Of a stretch of DNA of 64,000 nt, positions 25,399 through 34,309 are shown in pieces (position 1 is the stretch's first letter; the number at the start of each line of letters is the position of its first letter). Made by a program: the position numbers and the translations under genes. The notes under the pieces were generated by a model. The model was not told the DNA's origin and searched no databases. It worked only from the letters and a program-made list of their open reading frames with translations. This stretch comes from DATLFI01 sp035524895 (GTDB lineage: Bacteria; Acidobacteriota; Thermoanaerobaculia; Multivoradales; Multivoraceae), in the NCBI GenBank assembly GCA_035524895.1, contig DATLFI010000265.1, positions 6,222-70,221 on the forward strand. Direction: 5' to 3'.

Positions 25399-26049
25399 TC
25401 AGATGAGCACGACCAGCACTACGCGCCGGTTCTGCATGCGACCGTCGCGCGTGTTGTTGTCGTAAGCCGGCGAGTCCTCACCATAGGAGATCACCGACAT
25501 GCGGTGCAGCGGCAAGGAGTGCTGCTTGTTGAGGTAGCGCCGCACCGCCTCGGCCCGCTCTTCGCCGAGCTTGATGTTGTACTCCTCCGGACCGGTCGAA
25601 TCGGTGTGGCCCTGGATCTCGATGTAGACGCCACGATCCTCCTTCTTGAGCGTCTCGGCGAACTCGTCGAGCGCCACCTTGGCGTCGTCGGTGAGCTCCG
25701 TCTTCTGGAAGCCGAAGCGGACGAGATCGTTGGCGAGCACGGTCTCCGAGAGCAGCTTGCCCTCGGCCAGCTTGCCGGCGGCGAGGGCACGCTCGAGCGC
25801 CTCCTGCGCGGTCTTCGATAGCTCGCCGATCTGGCCCTCGTGCTGATCGACCTGGCTGCGTGTGGCCGCCAGCTCGGTCTGTGTCTGCTCGACCTGCGTG
25901 GTCAGTGAGCCGACCTTGTCGGAGGTCCGGGTCTCTGCGTCGGTCACGGCTTGGTCGACTTCGGCGCGAACGAACTTGCGCGAAGCGCAACCGGTGCTGG
26001 TGAGCACCACCAGCGTGAGAACAGTGATCCATGCCACGGAACGATTCAT
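25399..26049 (-). CDS. OmpA-like peptidoglycan-associated lipoprotein
   Basis: A 216-residue lipoprotein. A signal peptide ends in the lipobox TSTG-C21. A predicted coiled coil of about 65 residues follows (heptads with DKVGSLTTQVEQTQTELAATRSQV). The C-terminal OmpA domain (about 105-216) includes the peptidoglycan-binding IEIQGHTDSTGPEEYNIKLG and ERAEAVRRYL. It should anchor the outer membrane to peptidoglycan, in the manner of Pal but with an added coiled-coil spacer. The start is supported by GGAGAAT six bases before the ATG. It follows the VWA gene on the same strand, 42 bp downstream. Confidence 0.93.
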   Translation of the reverse strand: MNRSVAWITVLTLVVLTSTGCASRKFVRAEVDQAVTDAETRTSDKVGSLTTQVEQTQTELAATRSQVDQHEGQIGELSKTAQEALERALAAGKLAEGKLLSETVLANDLVRFGFQKTELTDDAKVALDEFAETLKKEDRGVYIEIQGHTDSTGPEEYNIKLGEERAEAVRRYLNKQHSLPLHRMSVISYGEDSPAYDNNTRDGRMQNRRVVLVVLI

Positions 26050-26091
26050 GCCGATTCTCCTTCTAGTGTCAATGGGTGTATCTCGAACGCT

Positions 26092-27300
26092 TCACTCGGA
26101 ACTCGAAGTCTTGGGCGCTGCTCGCTGGCGATCCGGCCCCCGGAGCCGGCGTCGCTCGACGAGCGTCGCGGCGTCGCCCGCGGGGACCGCCGCGCTGGCG
26201 CTCCAGCCGGCGGGCGGCGAGCCGAAGTAGCGGGTGCGGTGGCGCAGCCGTTGGGGCGCGCTCTTCTTGTCGGCGCGTACCGCTACTTCGATGCGGTGCC
26301 AGCCGGCCGGCTCGGCGGAGTCAGTGGTGAATCCGAGCAGATACTGCTGGCGCAAGTCGCGGAACACCTGGTCCGCCGCCGACTGCATGGCGACATGATC
26401 GGCGACCTCCAGGTACCTGCCGCCGGTCGCCATCGCGAGCTCGGCCAGGGAGAAGGCCGGCGCACGCGATCCCTCGACTTGCTCGACCAGGTCGGAATCG
26501 AGTCGTGCGGGGACGCCGGCGCGTTCGAAGCGGGCCGCCACGTCGAGCACGAAGACTGGCAAGCCGGCGCCCTGGAGCAGCGCGCGCGCCTGGTCGGAGG
26601 CGACGGTGCTCGCGTTGTCGATGCCGTCGGAGACCAGCACCACGGCCCGACGCGAGCGCTGCGACTCCTTGGCGACCTCGGCGACCCGCGCCAGCGCGTC
26701 GTAGAGCGCGGTGGTGCCGTAGGGCCGCCAGCGCATGGAGGCCTCGTCGAGGGGCGCGAGCTCGCTGCTGAACGGGACCTGCACCTGCACCGCCGGCCCC
26801 GCGAAGGTCAGGATCGCGACTTCGTCCAGCTCCCCGGTGCGCGCCAGCAACAGCGCGAGCGCGTTGCGGCTGAGCCGGAGCTTGTCGCCGTGTGCCATCG
26901 AGCCCGAGAGGTCCTGCGCGAACACCAGGCCGAAGGGGCCTGCACCGTGGTCGAAGCTCTCCACGGACACCGGCCGGCCGTCGACCCGCAGCTCGAAGTC
27001 GCCGAGCGCGAACGGCGGCGCGGCCGGGTCGTTGTCACCGAGGTCGGCTCCCGCGGTCCCTTTTTCCAGGGTCACTGGCACGGTGACCCACTGGACCGCC
27101 ACTTCTTCGGAGAACACCATCGCACCAGGCGGGGGCGAGCGCGGCTCGACCTCGGGGGGCTGCGCCTCAGCCTCGGGCACCGAGGCACCCGCCAAGGCCA
27201 GCCATAGCCCCAGCGTCAGCCCTGAGGGGCGCCGAAGGGCGTGGCGAGGGCCCGGTTCGGGGCGCGTTCCCGGTCGTTCCGGGAGCCTCTGGACGCCCAT
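26092..27300 (-). CDS. Exported VWFA-domain protein of the acidobacterial type
   Basis: A 402-residue protein with a signal peptide (about 25-46) and a von Willebrand A domain at about 115-340. The metal-dependent adhesion site begins with DLSGS (130-134), and SDGID supplies a later Asp. Proteins of this layout, with a GGRYLEVAD ... LRQQYLLGF tail, are abundant in Acidobacteriota (the family I know as the acidobacterial VWFA-related domain). They are presumed to mediate surface protein contacts; the partner is unknown. The C-terminus is Arg/Ala-rich. The start is uncertain: ATG at 27300 or, ten residues earlier, at 27330, and no ribosome site supports either. An A+T-rich stretch lies exactly there. 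Confidence 0.85.
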   Translation of the reverse strand: MGVQRLPERPGTRPEPGPRHALRRPSGLTLGLWLALAGASVPEAEAQPPEVEPRSPPPGAMVFSEEVAVQWVTVPVTLEKGTAGADLGDNDPAAPPFALGDFELRVDGRPVSVESFDHGAGPFGLVFAQDLSGSMAHGDKLRLSRNALALLLARTGELDEVAILTFAGPAVQVQVPFSSELAPLDEASMRWRPYGTTALYDALARVAEVAKESQRSRRAVVLVSDGIDNASTVASDQARALLQGAGLPVFVLDVAARFERAGVPARLDSDLVEQVEGSRAPAFSLAELAMATGGRYLEVADHVAMQSAADQVFRDLRQQYLLGFTTDSAEPAGWHRIEVAVRADKKSAPQRLRHRTRYFGSPPAGWSASAAVPAGDAATLVERRRLRGPDRQRAAPKTSSSE

Positions 27301-27330
27301 ATTTCGATAAGTGTATCCGATTTTGGACAT
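27301..27330. promoter_or_regulatory. A+T-rich patch between divergent genes
   Basis: TTTCGATAAGTGTATCCG lies just upstream of the VWA gene and about 140 bp upstream of the AhpD-like gene. In a genome this GC-rich it is a likely promoter or operator. A similar TTTCGATATATCCG occurs upstream of the PadR gene at 31034, so a shared binding site is conceivable but unproven. Confidence 0.3.
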
Positions 27331-27457
27331 CGCTGGTGCCGCATGGTCCGTGGCAGTCGAGAGAGCACGGCGGCTTTGCACCGCACCAGGCACGGTTAGA
27401 CAGCAAAAACCTTGCCGGCAGCACCGCACGAGGGCCGAGCTGGGGCGGCTTGCTACC

Positions 27458-28063
27458 ATGTCGTCGATGTCCCAGCCTCCCTTTCTGCACGCCCTGGCCC
27501 TCGACCTGCCCGGCGAGCCGGACCTGTCGCCCGAGGCGCGCAAGTACCTCGCGAAGTGCCGCGAGAAGCTGGGGCTGGTGCCGAACGTCGTAGCCGCGTA
27601 CACCTTCGACGAGGCGAAGCTGCGCGCGTTCACCACCTTCTACAACGACCTGATGCTCGGGGACTCGGGCCTGTCGAAGCTCGAGCGCGAGATGATCGCG
27701 GTGGTGGTCTCCTCGGCGAACCGCTGCTTCTACTGTCTCGTGGCGCACGGTGCCACGGTGCGCGAGCTGTCGGGAGACCCGGTCCTGGGCGAGCTCCTGG
27801 TCATGAGCTACCGAGTGGCGGAGCTCAGCGATCGCCATCGCGCGATGCTCGACTTCGCTTGGAAGCTGACGGAGCGCTCGCACGAGGTGGAGGAGGCCGA
27901 CCGGCAGCGGCTGCGCGAAGCGGGTTTCTCGGATCGAGACATCTGGGACATATCAGCGGTGGCGGCTTTCTTCAACATGAGCAACCGCATGGCCTCGGCG
28001 GTCGACCTGATGCCGAATCGCGAGTACCACTTCCAGGCTCGCGCCGAGCAGACGAAGGCCTGA
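27458..28063 (+). CDS. Peroxidase-related protein of the AhpD/carboxymuconolactone decarboxylase family
   Basis: A 201-residue AhpD-like protein. The redox CxxC motif is at C90 and C93 (ANRCFYCLVAHG), the position used by AhpD-type disulfide peroxidase-reductases, and the subgroup matches what databases call peroxidase-related enzymes. The C-terminal segment AAFFNMSNRMASAVDLMPN is also typical. It probably removes peroxides or reduces a partner disulfide in the cytoplasm. The start ATG at 27458 has no strong ribosome site; MSSMSQ allows a second ATG four codons later. wecB follows after 80 bp. Confidence 0.88.
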   Translation: MSSMSQPPFLHALALDLPGEPDLSPEARKYLAKCREKLGLVPNVVAAYTFDEAKLRAFTTFYNDLMLGDSGLSKLEREMIAVVVSSANRCFYCLVAHGATVRELSGDPVLGELLVMSYRVAELSDRHRAMLDFAWKLTERSHEVEEADRQRLREAGFSDRDIWDISAVAAFFNMSNRMASAVDLMPNREYHFQARAEQTKA

Positions 28064-28143
28064 GACGTTCGTGCCGAGACGTTCGTGCCGGGCGCTCGGG
28101 TTCGTGCATCGTCGCGACCTCCGCGCGGGTCGGTGAGGACACG

Positions 28144-29316
28144 GTGAGCCCCCGGATCCTGCTCGTCGTCGGCACGCGCCCCGAAGCGATCAAACTGGCG
28201 CCAGTGGTGCAGGCGCTGCGAGCGGCGGGCCAACCGGTCGAGCTGCTTTCGACCGGTCAGCACCGCGAGATGCTCGACCAGGCGCTCTCCTGCTTCGGGC
28301 TGCGCCCCGACATCGACCTGGGTCTGATGGCCCGCGATCAAAGCTTGTCGGAGTTGGTGACACGTGTCGTCACCGGCGTCGACACGATCCTGCGCGAGCG
28401 GCCCCCCGGCCTGCTGGTCGTGCAGGGGGACACCACCACCACGTTCGCCAGCTCGCTCGCCGCCTTCCACCGGCGGGTGCCGGTGGCGCACGTCGAGGCG
28501 GGCCTGCGCAGCTTCGACCGCGCGCAGCCGTTTCCCGAGGAGGTCAACCGCCGGCTGACCACCGTGCTCGCCGACCTGCACCTGGCGCCCACGCCTCTCG
28601 CGAAGGAGCGGCTGCTCGCCGAGGGTGTAGCAGCCGAGCGCATCGCGGTCACCGGCAACACCGTGGTCGACGCGCTGGTGCAGATCGTCGCGGCGTTGCC
28701 GGCGAGCGAAGCCGCGCCGATCGTGGCACTGCCCGCGGACGCGCGGGTCGTCCTAGCGACCATCCACCGCCGCGAGAGCTGGGGTGCCGAGCTCGAGGGC
28801 GTCTGCCAGGCGCTGGGGCGCCTGGTCGACCGCTTCGCGGACGTGCACGTGGTCCTGCCCGTGCATCTCAACCCCAACGTGCGTGAGCCGGTGCATCGGA
28901 GCCTGGGCGGTCGGGAGCGCGTGCACCTGCTGCCGCCGGTCGACTACCTGCAGTTCGTGCATCTGCTGCGGCGGGCGACGCTCGTCGTCACCGACTCGGG
29001 AGGGGTGCAGGAGGAGGCGCCCAGCCTGGGCAAGCCACTGCTCCTTCTGCGCCACGTCACCGAGCGCCCAGAAGCCTTCGCTGCCGGCGCCGCGCTGCTG
29101 GTCGGCACCGATCCGGACCGAATCGTGGCCGAGGCGTCGCGCCTGCTCGAGGATCCCGCCGCCTACCGCGCGATGACCGGCGTGCCGAACCCCTATGGCG
29201 ACGGCCGCGCCGCTGGTCGCGTCGTGGAAGCGATCGAGCGGTTCTTGGCGGGGGAGGTTCCGGTACTGGAAGCGAGCAGGGAATTTCGTCCCGAGTCACC
29301 GGCGAGCTCGCGGTAG
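28144..29316 (+). CDS. wecB: UDP-N-acetylglucosamine 2-epimerase (non-hydrolysing)
   Basis: A 390-residue epimerase making UDP-ManNAc for surface polysaccharide synthesis. It shows VVGTRPEAIKLAPVV at the N-terminus, QGDTTTTFA near 95, HVEAGLRSFD near 117, PFPEEVNRR, TGNTVVDAL near 175, and DSGGVQEEAPSLGKP near 285, all standard for WecB/MnaA. Translation starts at a GTG with GGTGAGGA upstream. The last 20 or so residues (after about 365) are unlike the family: that DNA is the antisense of a broken VWA gene, so the original C-terminus appears to have been replaced by a rearrangement. Confidence 0.95.
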   Translation: MSPRILLVVGTRPEAIKLAPVVQALRAAGQPVELLSTGQHREMLDQALSCFGLRPDIDLGLMARDQSLSELVTRVVTGVDTILRERPPGLLVVQGDTTTTFASSLAAFHRRVPVAHVEAGLRSFDRAQPFPEEVNRRLTTVLADLHLAPTPLAKERLLAEGVAAERIAVTGNTVVDALVQIVAALPASEAAPIVALPADARVVLATIHRRESWGAELEGVCQALGRLVDRFADVHVVLPVHLNPNVREPVHRSLGGRERVHLLPPVDYLQFVHLLRRATLVVTDSGGVQEEAPSLGKPLLLLRHVTERPEAFAAGAALLVGTDPDRIVAEASRLLEDPAAYRAMTGVPNPYGDGRAAGRVVEAIERFLAGEVPVLEASREFRPESPASSR

Positions 29317-29532
29317 ACCTCGCCGAGCCCGGCGAGGTCGTCGAGGAAGAGGCTCGAGCCGCCGGTCTCGCTCGCGAGCGCGGCGAGGACCTGGCGCGGG
29401 TTGTCGGGTCCCTTGCGCGGCAGCGGGATCCCTATCGCGTAGATGGCGGCCTCCGAGCGGCGCGCGTACTCATTCCGAAGCCGCGGGAGAATCGCGATCC
29501 GTTCGCGGGCGTCGAGTCGGTGCACGATGTCG
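29275..29532 (-). pseudogene. Remnant of a second VWFA-domain gene
   Basis: Minus-strand codons here read RNEYARRSEAAIYAIGIPL and then LAALASETGGSSLFLDDLAG followed by LGEVYREL, the end of an acidobacterial VWFA domain like that at 26092-27300. There is no start codon or N-terminal half, and the expected LRSQYLLGY-like ending is missing. It overlaps the wecB 3' end on the opposite strand. I infer a truncated leftover of a gene broken by rearrangement. Confidence 0.6.
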
Positions 29533-30261
29533 CTACGAGCGGCTGCCGCTGCGACCCAGGCAGTCGCGAAGCTCTGTTGCGTCTCGAGCCTCCGCCACGC
29601 AGGCGCGAAGTGCGTCGAGACACCGGTCGCGTTTCTTGCCCTTCTCGGCGCCGCAACGCTCGGCCTCGACCAGCAGCGCCTCCTCGAGCGCGACCGCCTC
29701 GCGGATCTCTTCTGCGCTGACGTCGGAGCGCAGCCCGAAGGCTTCGGCGATCGTCGTGCGGGCACTGTCGAGCGAGAACGACGTCTCCTTGTACCCGCCG
29801 CCGTTCAGGAAGTACGTCACTTCGATCGTCTCGCCCTGCATCAGCTCGCGAAGCAGGCCCGTGAGCGCCTCGCCGGAGCCGTTCCAGACCGGAAACGCTG
29901 CCCAGGTCAGACCTGTGCCGGCGAGTGGAACCTGTCGCTGCGGTCCGCCGTCGATCGAGATCCGCGGAGGCTCCGCCTGGTCGAGGAAGTCCCGATCGCC
30001 GACCGGGAGCTTGAAGATGGCGCGCACGCTACCGTGCGGGTCGCGCGCGAGCATCAGCGAGTGGCCTCGCTCGTTGAGGCCGATCACCGCATCGAGCGCG
30101 TCGCCGGTGTCGGGATCGATTGCCTCGCCTCGTCGCCAGTCTGCCTGCGCGTCCGGGACGAAGCAGAGCAGCGCCAAGGTCAGCGCGATCGACCACCGCC
30201 AGGGCGTGGCTGGGAGGCGGGGACGCTGCGCTGGCGATCCTGCGAGGCTGGCGGAGAGCAT
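29533..30261 (-). CDS. Exported protein of unknown function
   Basis: A 242-residue protein with a signal peptide (about 19-41, cleavage at AQA). The mature part has a beta-rich region (HSLMLARDPHGSVRAIFKLP near 75-94, LTWAAFPVWNGSGEAL near 125) and an Ala/Glu-rich helical C-terminus with three Cys (about 206-235). It is reminiscent of small periplasmic proteins such as the IalB type, but I cannot assign it. GAGGAG five bases before the ATG at 30261 decides the start; the longer frame to 30573 is antisense to the GNAT gene. Its stop abuts the broken VWA remnant, so it may itself have lost sequence at the 3' end. Confidence 0.72.
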   Translation of the reverse strand: MLSASLAGSPAQRPRLPATPWRWSIALTLALLCFVPDAQADWRRGEAIDPDTGDALDAVIGLNERGHSLMLARDPHGSVRAIFKLPVGDRDFLDQAEPPRISIDGGPQRQVPLAGTGLTWAAFPVWNGSGEALTGLLRELMQGETIEVTYFLNGGGYKETSFSLDSARTTIAEAFGLRSDVSAEEIREAVALEEALLVEAERCGAEKGKKRDRCLDALRACVAEARDATELRDCLGRSGSRS

Positions 30262-30390
30262 AGGCTCCTCGCTCGCGGGTTGCGAGACGGTGCGATCCAA
30301 AGGCATGGAGTCGTCGGCCATGGCGATCGGCGAGCAGGCTGAGTCTGACGCAGTGCGGCCGCGGAGCCCACAGGCGGTCGCCAGCTCGTG

Positions 30391-30987
30391 ATGCGCATCG
30401 ACGGCGACCGACTCCCGACGCTCGAAACGGAGCGCCTGCTCCTGCGCTGGCTGGACGACCGCGACGTCGCGGCGCTGCAGGAGGTCTTCTCGCACCCAGA
30501 CGTGCTGCGGTACTGGGGTGGCGACCCGGCACACGACGCGGCCGGCGCCCGCCGGCTGCTGGCGCAGATACACGATGGCTACGCGCGCTGCGAGCTGTTC
30601 CAGTGGGGTATCGCCCGTCGCGGCGACGACCGGGTCGTGGGCACGTGCACGCTCACGCGCTTCGATTCACGGAACCGTCGCGCCGAGGTCGGCTTCGCGC
30701 TCGCTCGGCAACACTGGGGACATGGCTACGCCAGCGAGGCGATGTCGTCGTTGATCGCTTTCGCGTTCGCGGAGCTCGACCTGATCCGGCTCGAGGCCGA
30801 CGCCGATCCACGCAACGACCGCTCCATCGCAGTGCTGGAGCGGCTGGGCTTTCTCCGCGAGGGATTGCTGCGCGAGCGCTGGCTGGTGGCGGGAGAGGCG
30901 CAGGACTCCGTTGTATTTGGTCTGCTGCGTAGAGAGTGGAGGGTCGTCGCTGGCGCGCCCTTCCCGCGAGGGTCCTCGCGCGCCTGA
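30391..30987 (+). CDS. GNAT-family N-acetyltransferase (RimJ/RimL type)
   Basis: A 198-residue acetyltransferase. The opening LPTLETERLLLRWLDDRDVAAL and the acetyl-CoA loop RQHWGHGYASEAM with the following LDLIRLEADADPRNDRSIAVLERLGF identify the RimJ/RimL branch, whose known members acetylate ribosomal-protein N-termini, antibiotics or other amines. The target is unknown. Start is at the ATG at 30391; a GTG lies directly in front of it. It is divergent from the exported protein at 30261 with 129 bp between them. Confidence 0.9.
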   Translation: MRIDGDRLPTLETERLLLRWLDDRDVAALQEVFSHPDVLRYWGGDPAHDAAGARRLLAQIHDGYARCELFQWGIARRGDDRVVGTCTLTRFDSRNRRAEVGFALARQHWGHGYASEAMSSLIAFAFAELDLIRLEADADPRNDRSIAVLERLGFLREGLLRERWLVAGEAQDSVVFGLLRREWRVVAGAPFPRGSSRA

Positions 30988-31012
30988 AACTCGATGCCTC
31001 CTTAGGGCGTAC

Positions 31013-31057
31013 TTGGGTCCGATACCTTAGTTTTCGATATATCCGCCCGAGGAACCC
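31013..31057 (+). promoter_or_regulatory. Probable promoter/operator of the padR-permease operon
   Basis: A short A+T-rich block ends 13 bases before the padR GTG. TTGGGT (about 31014) and ATATAT (about 31038) are 18 bases apart and could be -35 and -10. TTTCGATATATCCG here resembles the block at 27303-27320. PadR proteins commonly repress their own promoter, so an operator is expected in this stretch. Confidence 0.35.
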
Positions 31058-31417
31058 GTGACCGGCCGATCTGCTCCCCGCCCGCCCCGGCTCTCGCCGG
31101 CTTTGCTACACCTACTGCTGGCGCTCACCGATGGGCCGAAGCACGGCTACGCCTTGATGCTGGAGGCGCGCGAGCGGACCGGCGGCCGGGTGCGGCTCGG
31201 TCCGGGCTCGCTCTACTGGGCGCTCGACCGCCTCGCGGAGGCGGACCTCATCTCCGAGACGGTCGCGCCGCCGCCGTCGACGACCGACGAGTCGGCGGCT
31301 GGCGAGGAGCGGCGGCGCTACTGGCGACTCACCGACGCGGGGCGAGATCGTTTGCGGGAGGAAGCGGGCTCGCTCGCGGCGCTGGTCGACCTGGCGCGCG
31401 TCCGGGGCGTGCTGTGA
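31058..31417 (+). CDS. PadR-family transcriptional regulator
   Basis: A 119-residue PadR-like winged-helix regulator: LLHLLLALTDGPKHGYALMLEARERTGGRVRLGPGSLYWALDRL is split across the recognition helix and wing, followed by YWRLTDAGRDRLREEA at the end of the domain. PadR proteins usually repress nearby transporter or stress genes and respond to small ligands. Translation starts at a GTG after GAGGAACCC. The ADOP permease gene starts 40 bp downstream; this pairing of PadR with ADOP permeases is characteristic of Acidobacteriota and strongly suggests that it controls the permease. Confidence 0.93.
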   Translation: MTGRSAPRPPRLSPALLHLLLALTDGPKHGYALMLEARERTGGRVRLGPGSLYWALDRLAEADLISETVAPPPSTTDESAAGEERRRYWRLTDAGRDRLREEAGSLAALVDLARVRGVL

Positions 31418-31456
31418 GGCCTCGGCGAGGTGTGACGCGATCCGGTCGATGACGGA

Positions 31457-34156
31457 GTGGCGGACACCGTGAACACGAACGACCCATCCTTCGATCGTGC
31501 GGAGCGTCTCTACGCCCGCCTGCTGCGACTGCTGCCAGCGGTGCTTCGCGAGCGCCATGGCGTGGAGATGAGATCGACTTTCCGGGCCCTCTCGCAAGAG
31601 CATCGCGGTGCCGCTGCGCGTGTCCAGCTCTGGCTCGGGATTCTGCTCGACCTCGCCTTGCTCGTGCCGCGAGCCTGGCTCCGCGAGGCGATGCCCGGTC
31701 CGGTCGGTCCGCGGCGGCGCGGCAGTGAGCGCCACCCTCGGGCGGCGGCGCTGGCCCGCGACCTCTTCACCGCGTTGCGCCAGATTTGCCGGCGTCCTGG
31801 TCTCGCCGCGGTGGCGGTCAGCACGCTCGCGCTGGGCCTGGCTGCGGCCACCACGATCTTCGGCTTCATCGACGGCGTGCTGCTCGAGCCCTTGCCGTAC
31901 CGCGACCCCGAGCGCCTGGTCGCGCTGTTCCAGGACGAGGGTCGCGACGACGGCCGGTACCCGGCGTCGCCCGCGGCCTTCCTCGCCTGGCGGGCGGAGG
32001 GTGAGGGCCTGCAGCAGCTCACCGCCGCGCGGCCGTTTGCTCCGGTGCTCGGCGGCGAGCAGGGTGCGCGCAGGGTCGAGGGTCTGCTCGCGACGCCGGA
32101 GCTGTTCGAGCTGCTCGGCGTGTCGCCGCTGCTCGGCACGACCTTCTCCGCCACCGCGGAGCAGGTTGCGGCCGGCGAGAAGGTGGTGGTGCTCGGCTGG
32201 GCTTTGTGGCAGCGCGAGCTGGGCGGCCGCGCGGACATCGTGAGCGAGACGCTACGACTCGACGGCGAGCCGTACCGGGTGCTCGGCGTCATGCCGAAGG
32301 GCTTCCGTTTCCCGCCGTTCTGGGCCACCGGTGCCGAGCTGTGGGCGCCGCTGGTGTTCGAGCCGCGCGATGCCGAGTGGGGCGCTCGGTTCCTGCGAGT
32401 GTTCGGGAGGCTCGGGCCGGATGCCACCGTCGAAGCAGCGCAGGCGTCGTACAAGGCACTCGGCGACACGCTCGCCGCCGCCCGGCCCGACCTTCACGCG
32501 GGCACCACCATTCGGGTCGAGGCGTTGCGCGAGCCGGCGCTGAGCGAGATCCGGCCGGTGCTGTTGGGGCTCCTTGCGGCGGTTGGCCTGCTGCTGCTGC
32601 TGGTCTGCGCCAACGTCGTGGGGCTGCTGGTGTGCCGCGGCATCGAGCGCGGTGGTGAGCTGGCGGTGCGCGCGGCGCTCGGCGCGTCGCGCCAAAGACT
32701 GGTCGCGCAGTTCCTGGTCGAGGCCGTCGTTCTCTGCGGTCTCGGCGGGATGCTCGGAGTCTCCCTGGCGGCCTTCGCGCTGCCGCTGGTCGCCGGGCTG
32801 TTCTCGTCGTCGCTGCCGGTGACCGCCGTGATCGGGATCGACGGCCGCACAGTCGTGCTCGGGCTGCTGCTGGCGCTCGCCTGCGCGCCGCCGTTCGCTT
32901 TGGCCGCGGTGTTCGGCGCGCCGGAAGGCCGGCTCGCCGCGACCCTACGCGGTGGTCGCGCCGTCGGTCTGCCGCGTCGCGCGCTGCGTTCCGCGCTGGT
33001 CACGCTGCAGGTGGCCTTGGCGGTCGCGTTGCTGGCGGGTGCGGGGCTGCTGGTGCGCACCGTGCGCGAGCTGCTGCACCACGATCCAGGCTACCGAGTC
33101 GAGCGCGTAGTCGCGCTCGACCTCGCGCTGTCGGGGTCGAGCCATCGGCCGCCGGAGAAACGCGCGGAGCTCCTCGACCCGTTGCTCGAGCAGGCGCGGG
33201 CCTTGCCGGGGGTCGAGGCCGTCGGGATCGTCTACCACCTGCCGGTGGGCGGCGACCTGTGGCAGGTGCCGTTCCGCGCGGCCGAAGCCCCGCCGCCGAA
33301 GTCGGGCGAGGAGGAACCCGCGGCGATGCGCATTGCCGATTCCGGCTACGCCGAGGCGATCGGGATGCGGTTGTTGCGCGGCCGCTGGCTGGAGCCCACC
33401 GACGTCGCTGGAGCGCCGCCGGTGGTCGCCGTCAACGAGACACTCGCGCGCGCCACCTGGCCGGGTGCCGACGCCGTGGGTCGACAGCTCCAGGTCGCGG
33501 ACTGGCCTGCCCTGTCCGTGGTGGGGGTCTACGCCGACACCGACCAGGGGAGCCTGGCGTCGACGATCCGTCCCGAGCTCTACTTCCCGCTCGCCCAGGA
33601 TCCGACGCCTTGGAACGACCAGATGACGCTCGTGCTCCGTGGCCCCGAGACTGCGACGCCGGCGGCCGCCGCGGTGCGGGCGCTGCTGACGCGGCTCGAC
33701 CCGGACGCCGCTCTGCACTCGCCGCGGACCCTCGTGCAGGTCCACGCCGAGCAGATCAGCCGGCAGCGCGCGAGCTCGTGGCTGCTCGCGTCCTTCGGCT
33801 CGGCGGCGCTGGTGCTGTGCGCGATCGGCCTCTTCGGGTTACTGGCGGAGCTCCAGGCTCGGCGGCGCGCCGAGATCGGGCTGCGACTGGCGCTCGGCGC
33901 CGGTCGCGGCCGCATCCTCGCGCTGGTGACGCGCGACGCGCTGCGCGTCGCGGTGCCGGGCATCGTCGCGGGGCTCGCAGGTTCGGTGCTGCTGGGTCGC
34001 GCGCTCGAGAGCCAGCTCTACGGCGTCGAGCCGGTCGACGGCCCGACCATCGCGGTGATCGCGCTGCTCGCGCTGGCCACCGTGATGGTCGCGGTCGCGG
34101 TGCCGGCGCGGCGCGCCGCGGCCGTCGATCCGGCGAGCTCGCTGCGCGGCGAGTAG
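31457..34156 (+). CDS. ADOP-family duplicated ABC-transporter permease (MacB-like)
   Basis: An 899-residue membrane protein of the ADOP group, which joins two MacB/FtsX-type permease units in one chain. The N-terminal 80 residues form the prefix domain seen in these proteins (LYARLLRLLPAVLRERHGVEM). The first permease helix follows near 120-142 with the conserved DGVLLEPLPYRDPERLVAL. The large periplasmic loop, three helices around 365-480, a second loop and a final set of three helices near 775-890 complete the pattern. No ATPase gene is nearby, so a partner encoded elsewhere would be needed. Translation starts at a GTG. PadR lies just upstream. Exported substrate unknown. Confidence 0.92.
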   Translation: MADTVNTNDPSFDRAERLYARLLRLLPAVLRERHGVEMRSTFRALSQEHRGAAARVQLWLGILLDLALLVPRAWLREAMPGPVGPRRRGSERHPRAAALARDLFTALRQICRRPGLAAVAVSTLALGLAAATTIFGFIDGVLLEPLPYRDPERLVALFQDEGRDDGRYPASPAAFLAWRAEGEGLQQLTAARPFAPVLGGEQGARRVEGLLATPELFELLGVSPLLGTTFSATAEQVAAGEKVVVLGWALWQRELGGRADIVSETLRLDGEPYRVLGVMPKGFRFPPFWATGAELWAPLVFEPRDAEWGARFLRVFGRLGPDATVEAAQASYKALGDTLAAARPDLHAGTTIRVEALREPALSEIRPVLLGLLAAVGLLLLLVCANVVGLLVCRGIERGGELAVRAALGASRQRLVAQFLVEAVVLCGLGGMLGVSLAAFALPLVAGLFSSSLPVTAVIGIDGRTVVLGLLLALACAPPFALAAVFGAPEGRLAATLRGGRAVGLPRRALRSALVTLQVALAVALLAGAGLLVRTVRELLHHDPGYRVERVVALDLALSGSSHRPPEKRAELLDPLLEQARALPGVEAVGIVYHLPVGGDLWQVPFRAAEAPPPKSGEEEPAAMRIADSGYAEAIGMRLLRGRWLEPTDVAGAPPVVAVNETLARATWPGADAVGRQLQVADWPALSVVGVYADTDQGSLASTIRPELYFPLAQDPTPWNDQMTLVLRGPETATPAAAAVRALLTRLDPDAALHSPRTLVQVHAEQISRQRASSWLLASFGSAALVLCAIGLFGLLAELQARRRAEIGLRLALGAGRGRILALVTRDALRVAVPGIVAGLAGSVLLGRALESQLYGVEPVDGPTIAVIALLALATVMVAVAVPARRAAAVDPASSLRGE

Positions 34157-34309
34157 TGTTGCGCGCGGTGCAGGTCCGGTGCAGGTCGAGGACCTGACCG
34201 CGGGGGCTGCGCGAAGGCGATGATTGCTCTCGAGGATGACACGGACGCCTGGACCGATTCGCACCGCGATCTCACGACTCCACTCGAGGACGCTAGAGAG
34301 GTGATCCGA

